A stretch of 64,000 bases of DNA from Halomonas chromatireducens. GTDB taxonomy: Bacteria > Pseudomonadota > Gammaproteobacteria > Pseudomonadales > Halomonadaceae. Made by a program: the position numbers and the translations under genes. Each line of letters opens with the position of its first letter. Position 1 is the first letter of the stretch. The notes beneath the pieces were generated by a model, which did not search any database, was not told where the DNA came from, and saw nothing but the letters and a program-made list of their open reading frames with translations. Location of the stretch: assembly GCF_001545155.1 (NCBI RefSeq), contig NZ_CP014226.1, positions 2,772,387 to 2,836,386 of the forward strand, in the 5' to 3' direction. Shown here one piece after another: positions 17,743-25,670 of the stretch.

Positions 17743-19025
17743 TGCTGACCACCACCGAGAAGCGCATCGTCGAGCGCTGCGAGGCGCTGATGGACGACAC
17801 CCTGGCGCTGACCCGCGACCTGGTGCGCGGCTACAGCGTACTGGGCGAGGAGCATGGCGCGCTCGCGACCATGGAACGCTGGTTCGAGCGTCTCGAGCTG
17901 CCGGCCACCCGGGTACCGCTTGACGCCCCCGGCTTCGCCGAGCACCCTCACCGCGCTCCAACCGAGTGGTCGTGCGACGGACGCTACAACCTGGTGTCCC
18001 GGCTCAACGCCGGCGCCAGCGGGCCACATCTGGTCTTCAATGGCCACCTGGACGTAGTGCCCGCCGAACCCCTCGACATGTGGACCCGACCGCCCTGGGA
18101 ACCCTGGGAGAAGGACGGCTGGCTCTATGGCCGTGGCGCCGGCGACATGAAGGCCGGCATCGCCGCCATGGTCATGGCCGTGCAGGCGGTACGCCAGGCC
18201 GGCGTTCCCATCGACTTTCCCCTGTCCCTGCAGACAGTGATCGAGGAGGAGTGTACCGGCAACGGCGCACTGGCCTGCCTGCACCAGGGGTATAGCGGTG
18301 ACTTCGTGCTGATTCCGGAACCCTTCGGCAGCCAGATCTATGCTGGCCAGGTGGGCGTACTCTGGTTTCGCATGCGCATCGACGGCGTGCCGGCCCACGT
18401 GCTCGACACCCGCGCCGGCAGCAACGCTATCGAAACGCTGATCGAGTACCTGCCCGCCTTCAAGGCGCTGGAGAACGAGATCAACGCGCTGCCGCGTCAG
18501 GCGCCCTACGACAGCCTGGATAGCCCCTTCAATCTCAGCATCGGCAAGATCGAGGGCGGCAACTGGGCATCCAGCGTGCCGGCCCATGCCGTGCTCGAAG
18601 GCCGCGTAGGGTTTCCGCCCGGCATGACGCCCGATGAAGCCATGAACCGCGTTCGCCGGTGCATCGAGTCTCGCCATACCGAACTCGCCGATGGCAGCCC
18701 CGCCCCCCGGGTGGAATTCCACGGCTTCCGCTCAGAGGGCTTTCTGGTCGACCTCGAAACGCCAGGTATCGAACTCCTCTCCCGCTGCCATCAGGACCTG
18801 CTCGGTGAGCCACCGAGGACCTATCTCTCCACCTGCACCACCGACCTGCGCGCCTTCCACGTCAGCGGCGAAATCAATGGCACCTGCTACGGCCCGGTGG
18901 CCCAGCGGATCCACGGCGTCGACGAGTGCGTGGAGATCGACTCGATTCGACACGTTCTCACCACCTATGCCCTGTTCATTCACCGCTGGGGAGAGCTAGC
19001 CGGTGCCGGAGGAAACACAACATGA
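17742..19025 (+). CDS. M20 family deacylase, candidate 4-acetamidobutyryl-CoA deacetylase (YodQ-like)
   Basis: 427 residues, di-zinc M20 peptidase/ArgE-DapE fold. His102 in NGHLDVVPAE, Asp135 in GRGAGDMKAG, the catalytic Glu pair at 168-169 in VIEEECTGNG, then IPEP and a late His in RIHGVDE supply the metal site. The dimerisation domain lies in between (about 220-320). The gene overlaps both neighbours (1 bp with the CoA transferase, 4 bp with the thiolase). In Pseudomonas B4 an enzyme with deacetylase and thioesterase activity converts 4-acetamidobutyryl-CoA to 4-aminobutyrate (EC 3.5.1.51). This gene is a good candidate for that step. Direct deacetylation of the imported substrate is the alternative. 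Confidence 0.82.
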   Translation: MLTTTEKRIVERCEALMDDTLALTRDLVRGYSVLGEEHGALATMERWFERLELPATRVPLDAPGFAEHPHRAPTEWSCDGRYNLVSRLNAGASGPHLVFNGHLDVVPAEPLDMWTRPPWEPWEKDGWLYGRGAGDMKAGIAAMVMAVQAVRQAGVPIDFPLSLQTVIEEECTGNGALACLHQGYSGDFVLIPEPFGSQIYAGQVGVLWFRMRIDGVPAHVLDTRAGSNAIETLIEYLPAFKALENEINALPRQAPYDSLDSPFNLSIGKIEGGNWASSVPAHAVLEGRVGFPPGMTPDEAMNRVRRCIESRHTELADGSPAPRVEFHGFRSEGFLVDLETPGIELLSRCHQDLLGEPPRTYLSTCTTDLRAFHVSGEINGTCYGPVAQRIHGVDECVEIDSIRHVLTTYALFIHRWGELAGAGGNTT

Positions 19026-20212
19026 AAGAAGTCTACCTGGCCGACTACGCCCGCAGCGCCTTTACCCGCGCCCACCCACGCAAGCCCGAAGTGGACGGCT
19101 GGGCCGGGACTCGCGGCGATGCCCTGCTTGCCTTGGTAATTGATGCCCTGCTCGACCGTAGCGGTATCGACCCGCAGGTCGTGGAAGACCTAAGCGTCGG
19201 CTGCGCGCTGCCGGTCAAGGAGCAGTGGAATTTTGGCGGCCGCTACCCGCTTTGGCTTTCTCAGCGCCTGGGTCCGCATAACCATCAATGCGCCACCCGT
19301 CAGATCGATCAACAGTGTGGCTCGGGGCTTGCTGCCCTGCGCAGCGCCGCCCGCGAGATACAGGCAGGCGCCGTGGACGTGGCTATCACCGGGGGCTTCG
19401 AGAACATGACCCGGGTACCCATGGGCCCCGCCCTGTTCAAGGAAGGGGTACTGACTTCACCCGAGGCGCTGAAGGATGCCGAATGGCTCGAGCTCGAGGT
19501 GGCGCTGAACATGGGCATCACCGCCGAACGCCTGGCCCAGGGGGCCGGTATCGAGCGTGATGAAATGGATGCATTCGCGCTGGAGTCCCACCGCCGTGCT
19601 GCCCGGGCCGAGGCCGACAGCCATCTCGCCGGCGAACGACTTACGCTGACCAACCCAGCCGGGGAGGTCATCGACCGGGACGCCAATATCCGCCCCGATA
19701 CCAACCTGGAAAGGCTCGCCGGACTCGATCCGGTCTTCCTCGAAGGCGGCCGGGTCACCGCCGGCAACAGCTCGCCGCTCACCAGCGGTGCCGCTGCGTC
19801 AGTCGTGATGTCCGCAGCTGCTCTCGAGCGCCATGGTGCCAAGCCGTTGGCCCGTATTGTCGCCATCGCCGACGTGGGTGTGCGCCCCGGACTCATGGGC
19901 GCCGGGGCCGCTGCGGCGGCGGAACAGGTGCTGGCGCGTGCCGGGCTGGTCGCCTCACAGATCGATGCCTGGGAGATCAACGAGGCCTTTGCCGCCGTAC
20001 CGCTACATGCCATGCGCAAGCTCGGACTGGACCCAGGCCGAGTCAACGTCTGGGGCGGCGCCCTCGCCCTGGGGCACCCCCTTGGGGCGACCGGCATACG
20101 CCTGGCCGGCACTCTGGCACGGATACTCGCCCATCGCGGCGGCCGCTACGGCTGTGCCACCGCTTGTGTGGGCGGAGGACAAGGGATTGCGGTGATTCTC
20201 GAGCGGCTATAA
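19022..20212 (+). CDS. thiolase (acetyl-CoA C-acyltransferase)
   Basis: 396 residues, degradative thiolase. The nucleophile is Cys99 in DQQCGSGLAAL, the NEAF motif is in EINEAFAAV, His352 is in LGHPLGATG, and the second catalytic Cys is Cys382 in CATACVGGG. The N-terminal part is about 10 residues longer than usual before Cys99, so the substrate may be atypical. The ATG overlaps the deacylase stop (ATGA). It ends the operon; the importer genes follow after 170 bp. In the proposed route it splits 3-oxo-6-acetamidohexanoyl-CoA into acetyl-CoA and 4-acetamidobutyryl-CoA. The Bacillus yod cluster lacks this gene as far as I recall, so its presence here completes the pathway. Confidence 0.9.
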   Translation: MKEVYLADYARSAFTRAHPRKPEVDGWAGTRGDALLALVIDALLDRSGIDPQVVEDLSVGCALPVKEQWNFGGRYPLWLSQRLGPHNHQCATRQIDQQCGSGLAALRSAAREIQAGAVDVAITGGFENMTRVPMGPALFKEGVLTSPEALKDAEWLELEVALNMGITAERLAQGAGIERDEMDAFALESHRRAARAEADSHLAGERLTLTNPAGEVIDRDANIRPDTNLERLAGLDPVFLEGGRVTAGNSSPLTSGAAASVVMSAAALERHGAKPLARIVAIADVGVRPGLMGAGAAAAAEQVLARAGLVASQIDAWEINEAFAAVPLHAMRKLGLDPGRVNVWGGALALGHPLGATGIRLAGTLARILAHRGGRYGCATACVGGGQGIAVILERL

Positions 20213-20382
20213 GCCGTCGGCAATGCTCGCAAATGGCCACATCGATCAAGCACAGATAACAGGAGGTGAGAGTCCAGCAAGGCCCGCATCTACTGCCTTT
20301 GCGTGAGGAAACATCGAAGCATGTCGCGACACGATGGTGTTGCAAATCCACAGAAATAAACCAACATTGAAAAGGAATCGAC

Positions 20383-21186
20383 ATGACAATTCACAAGAAG
20401 TCCTTCCATCGTCCTCTTATTGGCGCCTTGACGCTACTTGGGGTTATTTCCTTTGCCAGCATGAGCGCCCAGGCGCGAGATTTTTCCGAGATTCAGGCCG
20501 ACGTCTTTCAGGTGGCCAACTCTGGCGCCTACCCCCCCTTCAGCTATGTCGATACCGCCGGGAACCTTGTCGGCTTCGACGTGGATATCGCCGAAGCGCT
20601 GGCAGACAGGATGGGAGTCGACGTCAATATCCAGACATCGCCGTGGAACGGCATCGTCGCCGCTCTGGCAGGCGGCCGCTTCGACGCTTGCATCTGCAGC
20701 ATGAGCGTCACGGAAGAGCGTGAGCGCGCCGTCGACTTCACCGACAGCTATTACAGCTCGGGGCTCTCCATCTGGGTCAGGCAAGAGACCGATGACGTCA
20801 ACAGCATCGAAGACTTCGCCGGCAAGCGGGTGGGTTCAACCCTGGGTGAAACGGGCAACCAATGGGCCACCGAAAACAGCAACGGAAACTGGCGCAACCA
20901 GACATTCCAGGGCTTGCCCGACATGCTTAACGGGCTCACCACCGGACGAATCGACGTCATGATCGCCGATGACATCCCCGTTTACGTGGCGCTCAATGAT
21001 CAGGAACTCCCCATCAAGCAGGTCGAAGTCGGGGAGCTACCCAGTTGGCCTGCCGCCATTGCCATTCAGAAGAACAAGCCTGAGCTGAAAGAGGCCCTGA
21101 ACACGGCACTGGCCGAGATCAGGGAAGATGGTACCTACCAGGCAATCGTCGACAAATGGATCGGCGAAGGCGTCGAGTTCGACTAG
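20383..21186 (+). CDS. ABC transporter substrate-binding protein, polar amino acid family
   Basis: 267 residues, family 3 periplasmic binding protein. The signal peptide ends at about residue 30 (ASMSAQA). GAYPPFSYVDTAGNLVGFDVDIAEAL is the family signature (about residues 45-70). SVTEERERAVDFTDSYY carries the Arg that usually binds a substrate carboxylate. DVMIADDIPVYVAL has the Asp that usually binds the amino group. A good ribosome-binding site (AAAAGGAA) precedes the ATG. It is the first gene of a four-gene importer directly after the thiolase operon. The substrate is probably the amino acid that operon degrades. A perfect hairpin follows its stop. Confidence 0.9.
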   Translation: MTIHKKSFHRPLIGALTLLGVISFASMSAQARDFSEIQADVFQVANSGAYPPFSYVDTAGNLVGFDVDIAEALADRMGVDVNIQTSPWNGIVAALAGGRFDACICSMSVTEERERAVDFTDSYYSSGLSIWVRQETDDVNSIEDFAGKRVGSTLGETGNQWATENSNGNWRNQTFQGLPDMLNGLTTGRIDVMIADDIPVYVALNDQELPIKQVEVGELPSWPAAIAIQKNKPELKEALNTALAEIREDGTYQAIVDKWIGEGVEFD

Positions 21187-21196
21187 ACAGCCCTGG

Positions 21197-21224
21197 GGCC
21201 AGCAGGGCGAAAGCCCTGCTGGCC
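21197..21224 (+). promoter_or_regulatory. strong intercistronic hairpin (12 bp stem, GAAA loop)
   Basis: GGCCAGCAGGGC, the tetraloop GAAA and the exact complement form a perfect stem 10 bp after the stop of the binding-protein gene. It is followed by TTAAAC rather than a clear U-run. It probably acts as a partial terminator or an mRNA stabiliser, giving more binding protein than permease, as known in other ABC importer operons. Confidence 0.75.
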
Positions 21225-21264
21225 TTAAACAACGTCGCTACACAACAATTGAGTAAAGGGGCTC

Positions 21265-21921
21265 ATGGACATCAACTTGATGATCGAAATATCGCCGCTG
21301 TTGGTAAAAGCGGCCTGGGTGACCATCGACATATCGGTTCGCGCCCTGTTCTTCGGCTTCTTTATCGCCTCCACGCTGGTGGCATTGCGAAGCTCACGAA
21401 TTTCCCCCGTCCGCTGGCTGGCACGCGCTTATATCAGTGTCGTTCGCGGTACACCCTATTTCGTCCAGCTGCTGCTGGTCTTCTACGGCGGACCCGCAAT
21501 AGGTCTTCACCTGGACCCATTCACCTGCGGCGTGGTCGTCGGCGCCTTCAACATCGGCGCCTATATGAGCGAGGCCATTCGCGGTGCCCTCGAATCGGTC
21601 GAAAGCGGGCAGAACGAGGCATCACGATCGCTGGGATTTGGACGCTTTGCGACGCTTCAACACATTATCCTGCCCCAGGCAGCCAGCCTCATGATTCGCT
21701 CCATCGGCGTCCTGGCCATCATTTTGGTAAAGAACTCATCGCTGGTATCCATCATTTCGGTGGTCGAGCTGACCTATCAGGCTCAGCGCCTGATCGGCTC
21801 AACCTACAGGCCCTTGGAAGTCTTTTTACTGAGTGCCCTGATGTATATCGTCATCATCTATGCGGTCATGGGCATTGTTGAGTTCTTATATCGTCGCGCC
21901 ACGCGATATACCTATCTATAG
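21265..21921 (+). CDS. ABC transporter permease, polar amino acid family (HisM/GlnP type)
   Basis: 218 residues with about five membrane helices. The cytoplasmic EAA loop is visible in ALESVESGQNEASRSLGFGRFATLQHIILPQA (within residues 111-142). The N-terminal AWVTIDISVRALFFGF matches the start of His/Glu/Gln-type permeases. It would form a heterodimer with the next gene product and be driven by the ATPase encoded after it. It follows the hairpin by 40 bp. Base composition is somewhat more AT-rich than in the catabolic operon. Confidence 0.9.
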   Translation: MDINLMIEISPLLVKAAWVTIDISVRALFFGFFIASTLVALRSSRISPVRWLARAYISVVRGTPYFVQLLLVFYGGPAIGLHLDPFTCGVVVGAFNIGAYMSEAIRGALESVESGQNEASRSLGFGRFATLQHIILPQAASLMIRSIGVLAIILVKNSSLVSIISVVELTYQAQRLIGSTYRPLEVFLLSALMYIVIIYAVMGIVEFLYRRATRYTYL

Positions 21922-21983
21922 AAAACCAGGCAACAGAAAAACCTATGGAACACCAGGCAACAGAGCAACCAAGGTAAGCCGCC

Positions 21984-22637
21984 ATGGAATTCGATTTCAG
22001 CCCCGTCATCACCTATTTCCCGACCCTCATCAAGGGTATAGGAGCCACACTTCTGATTGGCCTGGTGGTCGCCATCATGTCGATCATCGGCGGACAGATC
22101 GTCGCCGTAATCACCCTGTACACAAGAAAAATTGTTAACTGGCCGCTGCGCCTCCTTATCTGGTTATTCATGACAACGCCGCTGCTGCTTCAACTTTATT
22201 TCCTGTATTTTGGCATCGGGCAATGGATATTGATCCCGGCCATCGCGGTAGGCGTTCTCGGCCTCGGATTTCACTATATGGCCTACAACGCGGACATATT
22301 CATCGCCACCATCAAGTCAGTATCAAGTGGTCAGTATGAAGCGTCGCGTTCATTGGGATTTAGCCATATCGCCACCATATTTTACATCATCCTGCCGCAG
22401 GCGCTCTATCGCGCCACCCCCCAGCTCGGCAATAACATGATCATCATGGTAAAGGATATATCGGTGCTCTCCGCCATCGGTATCGCCGAGCTGGTGTACC
22501 TTTCACAGTATGCCATCAGCGTGACGTTTCGCCCCTTCGAGTTCTATATCACGATCGCTGTCATTTACTACTTGATCAACGTACTGATGGAAATCGGACA
22601 ATCCTGGATAGAGCGCCGCGCCGCCTACCGCCGCTAG
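21984..22637 (+). CDS. ABC transporter permease, polar amino acid family, second subunit
   Basis: 217 residues with about five membrane helices. The EAA loop is SVSSGQYEASRSLGFSHIATIFYIILPQA. It is similar in layout to the preceding permease, as expected for a heterodimeric His/Gln-type importer. It begins 62 bp after the first permease and ends 23 bp before the ATPase gene. The third position of codons is more AT-rich than in nearby genes (for example TTTATTTCCTGTATTTTGGC), which may reflect membrane-protein codon use or a separate origin. Confidence 0.9.
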   Translation: MEFDFSPVITYFPTLIKGIGATLLIGLVVAIMSIIGGQIVAVITLYTRKIVNWPLRLLIWLFMTTPLLLQLYFLYFGIGQWILIPAIAVGVLGLGFHYMAYNADIFIATIKSVSSGQYEASRSLGFSHIATIFYIILPQALYRATPQLGNNMIIMVKDISVLSAIGIAELVYLSQYAISVTFRPFEFYITIAVIYYLINVLMEIGQSWIERRAAYRR

Positions 22638-22660
22638 CCCTTCCCTAACGAGGACCTGAC

Positions 22661-23452
22661 ATGACACACGCGAAAGACACGCCCATGGTGGAGCTAAAGG
22701 GAGTCAAGAAACGATTCGGTGACCTTGAGGTACTCAAGGGGATCGACCTCAAGGTCGAACGCGGCAAGATCATATCCATCATCGGACCATCAGGGTCCGG
22801 AAAAAGCACGCTGCTACGATCCATCAATAACCTGGAAGTGATCGATGAGGGCAGCATCCTGCTGGATGGCATGCAGGTCAACCGGCCAGACTTGAAGGGA
22901 CTGGCCTTCGAGCGCCATATCAACCATATACGCCAGAACATGGGCATGGTATTCCAGCACTTCAATCTGTTCCCTCACCTTTCGACGCTGGAGAACGTGA
23001 CGCTTGCACCGAGAAAGCTGAAAGGCATGGATGCGAAAAGTGCCCGTGAGCTGGGCATGGAGCTACTCGAGCGAGTGGGGCTGGCGGACAAGGCCTCCGT
23101 CTACCCCAGCGCCCTGTCGGGCGGGCAGAAACAGCGCGTCGCCATTGCCCGCGCCCTGGCCATGCGCCCCAAGGTCATGCTCTTCGACGAAGCCACATCG
23201 GCCCTGGATCCGGAGCTTGTGGAGGAAGTAAACCAGGTGATGAAGGGGCTAGCCGAGGAGCACATGACTATGCTCATCGTCACCCATGAGATGGGCTTTG
23301 CACGTGACGTCTCTGATTGGGCAATGTTCATGGACGGCGGCGTCGTAGTGGAATCGAACACCCCCGACCACTTGTTCTCCCACCCTGACGAGGAGCGCAC
23401 CCGCAACTTCTTGCGCAAGCACCTGGGGGCACAGACGCAAGGGCAAGCTTGA
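22661..23452 (+). CDS. ABC transporter ATP-binding protein, polar amino acid family
   Basis: 263 residues. Walker [10 protein letters not shown] at 42-50, signature LSGGQKQR, Walker [14 protein letters not shown], then the switch His in [11 protein letters not shown], all typical of GlnQ/HisP. It powers the importer encoded just upstream. AACGAGGA precedes the ATG. A bidirectional terminator hairpin follows the gene, which closes the catabolic island at about 23.5 kb. Confidence 0.95.
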   Translation: MTHAKDTPMVELKGVKKRFGDLEVLKGIDLKVERGKIISIIGPSGSGKSTLLRSINNLEVIDEGSILLDGMQVNRPDLKGLAFERHINHIRQNMGMVFQHFNLFPHLSTLENVTLAPRKLKGMDAKSARELGMELLERVGLADKASVYPSALSGGQKQRVAIARALAMRPKVMLFDEATSALDPELVEEVNQVMKGLAEEHMTMLIVTHEMGFARDVSDWAMFMDGGVVVESNTPDHLFSHPDEERTRNFLRKHLGAQTQGQA

Positions 23453-23515
23453 ACCGCAGGTCATCGGAGCCGAGTGGAATATGCTCTTGCCGGTGAGAAG
23501 CGACAAAAGCGAAGA

Positions 23516-23541
23516 AGGAGGCCATAGGCCTCCTCTCTTGT
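23516..23541. terminator. bidirectional terminator between importer and convergent small gene
   Basis: AGGAGGCC-ATA-GGCCTCCT (23516-23534) forms an 8 bp stem. TCTCTTGTAT follows on the plus strand and TCTTCGCTTTT on the minus strand. It lies between two convergent genes. Confidence 0.75.
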
Positions 23542-23560
23542 ATATTCGGCAATGCCTTAT

Positions 23561-23866
23561 TCAGGCACAGTCGGCGGCACCCGAACCGAACATGTCGAAA
23601 AGCAGCTCGCGTCCCAGCGAGGTGAGTATGAACCTGCCGGACTCATTGTAGGAAGCGGCTTCGCTACGCTCCAGCACCTGCTGGCAGGCAGCCCAGTCGT
23701 CAGACGCCTGGGTGAGGTTCTGGATGGCGCCCCGATCCAGGCCTCGGTGAGGAACGGTAACTGTCTCCAGAACGTGTCCATGGCGGTACAGGAGTGCAGC
23801 CATGTGGGAAATACACTGGCGCAAGCTTCTCTGGATACCAGCGGCTGTGGATGTTTCGTCGGTCAT
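23561..23866 (-). CDS. hypothetical protein (101 residues)
   Basis: The start is the ATG at 23866 (MTDETSTAAG) with GAGGAG 11 bp upstream; a longer frame to 23935 exists but lacks a site. The product is soluble. A helical first half (QRSLRQCISHMAALLYRHG) is followed by a helix-rich segment, and the C-terminal ESGRFILTSLGRELLFDMFGSG resembles the wing of a small winged-helix fold, but I do not recognise a family. It is transcribed away from the 4.5S RNA gene, on the same strand and 194 bp downstream of it, and ends at a terminator shared with the ABC importer. Function unknown. Confidence 0.6.
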   Translation of the reverse strand: MTDETSTAAGIQRSLRQCISHMAALLYRHGHVLETVTVPHRGLDRGAIQNLTQASDDWAACQQVLERSEAASYNESGRFILTSLGRELLFDMFGSGAADCA

Positions 23867-24060
23867 GATGCCTTGTGCTCCTCTCGCAAGAGTTTGCTGC
23901 AGCGCATTATACCAATCGAAATGGCTTGCGACCATAGTCTATTGCGACGAAGATCGAGAGCCTGGCACGCAAAGGGCCATGACCGGCCTACAAGGCGCAG
24001 TCAGCCGCTATCGCAAGGGAAAGCGCAAACGAGAGAGAAAACAAGGCACCCAAAAATGGA

Positions 24061-24170
24061 GGCAGCCCCGACAGCCACATCCCGGCACACGCGACCACCA
24101 CTACCGTTGCTCCCTTCCGGGCCTGGCGGGGTTTGCGGCTTAGCGTTGCGGGAGGACCGACGGGGCCACC
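24061..24170 (-). ncRNA. ffs: 4.5S RNA of the signal recognition particle
   Basis: On the minus strand the conserved SRP core is unmistakable: CAGGCCCGGAAGGGAGCA forms the asymmetric loop/GNRA tip that binds Ffh, preceded by TCGGTCCTCCCGCAACGCTA and followed by GCGTGTGCCGGGATG, as in E. coli 4.5S RNA. The two ends, GGTGGCCCCG and CGGGGCTGCC, pair over 10 bp including two G-U pairs, which sets the limits at about 110 nt. The RNA guides membrane-protein synthesis. No protein is encoded here, although several frames are open. Confidence 0.95.
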
Positions 24171-24402
24171 ACTGCACGACATCTACTGCATGAACTAGTC
24201 TAGTAAGACAGCCTGGTGAGCAGTGCCGAACTCGGCGTGGCATCAATGGCTTGCCGAGTGCGGATGCACTATACCAGCGGCCAGGCAGGCCAGCAAGCGC
24301 GGGCTCTCGCTATTGGACCCGACCATGCTAAGCGTTGACGATTCGTGTAGGGTAAATGGGAAAACGACGACGAAAAACACGACATCGCTCAGGAGGCGTA
24401 CT

Positions 24403-25626
24403 ATGAACAAGGACACCAACAAGGGCTATATCGCTCTGCTCGGCTGGAGCCTCAACGCCATCGAGGCCGCTGAGAATTTCGACCGTCGCTACGTGGTGGT
24501 AGCCCCCGACTGGGCGGAGGAGTATTGCACGAAGCACGACATCCCCTATGTTTCCTGGCACTTCGAGCGTCTCAATGACAGCTCACTGGATATCGCCGAA
24601 AAGCTTCAGGGTATGGGCGTCGATGTGGCGATTCCCCTGTTCGAGGAAACCGTCGAATGGGCCGGCGCCATCAACTCGGTACTCATGGACAACCCGCGCC
24701 TCTATGGCCAGTCGCTGCTGCTGCGTGACAAGGCGCTGATGAAGCGCCGTGCCCAGCTGGGCGGCATCCGCGTGGGTATTTTCGAGGAAGCCCACGACAA
24801 GGGCGATGTCATCCGCTTTCTCAAGCGGGTCAACCAGACCCTGCTCAAGCTCGACGGCGACCCCAACGACCCCATCCACCTCAAGGCCTTCGACAAGGCC
24901 GGCTGCCTGGGCCATCGGGTGATCCGCACCCCGGACGAAGTCGATACCATTCCGGACGAAGAATTCCCGGTACTGATGGAGTCGCACCTGGACGGCTGGG
25001 AGTTCGCCGTCGAGGCCTGGATCCACAACGGCAAGATCGCCTTTCTCAACATCTCCGAATACGTGACCCTGGGTTACTCGGTATTCGTGCCGGCCTCTCC
25101 GGAACTCGAGAGTTACCGTCCGCAGATCACCGCTCAGATCGAGAAGCTGATCAAGGCCTTCGATATCGACTTCGGCCTGATTCACCCCGAGTACTTCGTC
25201 ACCAGCGACGGTGAGATGTACTTCGGCGAGGTCGCCTATCGCCCGCCGGGATTCAAGGTGTTCGAGCTGCTGGAGCGGGTCTACGGCTTCAATGCCTACC
25301 AGGCCAGCATGCTGGTCTTCGACCCCAAGACCACGCCGGATGAGGTCAAGGCCTTCTTCCCCAGGGAAGTGGAAGATGCCAAGTGCTACGCCGGTTGCTT
25401 CGGGGTGTATCCACGTCGCCGCGTCGTCAGCCGCCTGGAGATTCCGGAGGAGGTCGAGGACGATCCCTACTTCGAGTCCCATGAACTGACACCGCCCATG
25501 GAGGAGACCGTCACCAAGCGTACCGCCTTCGGCACCCACTGGGGGCTGATCTACTTCAAGGGCGACGAGGCGGCACGCATGAAGGAACTGCTCAAGAACA
25601 TGGAAGAACTTGATTTCTATGTCTGA
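24403..25626 (+). CDS. ATP-grasp carboxylate-amine ligase-like protein, substrate unknown
   Basis: 407 residues from the ATG at 24403, which has a perfect AGGAGG 6 bp upstream; the frame is open further upstream but without support. Residues 1-110 are a pre-ATP-grasp Rossmann-like domain (GYIALLGWSLNAIEAAENF). The ATP-grasp fold follows: LLLRDKALMKRRAQLGGIRV, VLMESHLDGWEFAVEAWI and the metal/ATP site GLIHPEYFVTSDGEMYFGEVAYRPPG with the final E and R of the superfamily. It should activate a carboxylate as acyl phosphate and join it to an amine or thiol. The next gene, 44 bp on, encodes a papain-like protein, so the pair may make and break one amide bond, as glutathionylspermidine synthetase/amidase does. 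Substrate not known. Confidence 0.8.
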   Translation: MNKDTNKGYIALLGWSLNAIEAAENFDRRYVVVAPDWAEEYCTKHDIPYVSWHFERLNDSSLDIAEKLQGMGVDVAIPLFEETVEWAGAINSVLMDNPRLYGQSLLLRDKALMKRRAQLGGIRVGIFEEAHDKGDVIRFLKRVNQTLLKLDGDPNDPIHLKAFDKAGCLGHRVIRTPDEVDTIPDEEFPVLMESHLDGWEFAVEAWIHNGKIAFLNISEYVTLGYSVFVPASPELESYRPQITAQIEKLIKAFDIDFGLIHPEYFVTSDGEMYFGEVAYRPPGFKVFELLERVYGFNAYQASMLVFDPKTTPDEVKAFFPREVEDAKCYAGCFGVYPRRRVVSRLEIPEEVEDDPYFESHELTPPMEETVTKRTAFGTHWGLIYFKGDEAARMKELLKNMEELDFYV

Positions 25627-25670
25627 TCAAGGCGTCATGTGCACAATGACAGCTTGAAAAAGGAGTCGGC

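Noticed and set aside
17304..18722. 472-codon minus-strand frame opposite the CoA transferase and M20 genes
   Set aside because: Both plus-strand genes have catalytic motifs and overlapping start/stop signals; the reverse frame is a codon-bias shadow.
24001..24246. Short open frames across 24.0-24.25 kb
   Set aside because: The DNA is the 4.5S RNA gene with conserved loop sequence and pairing ends.
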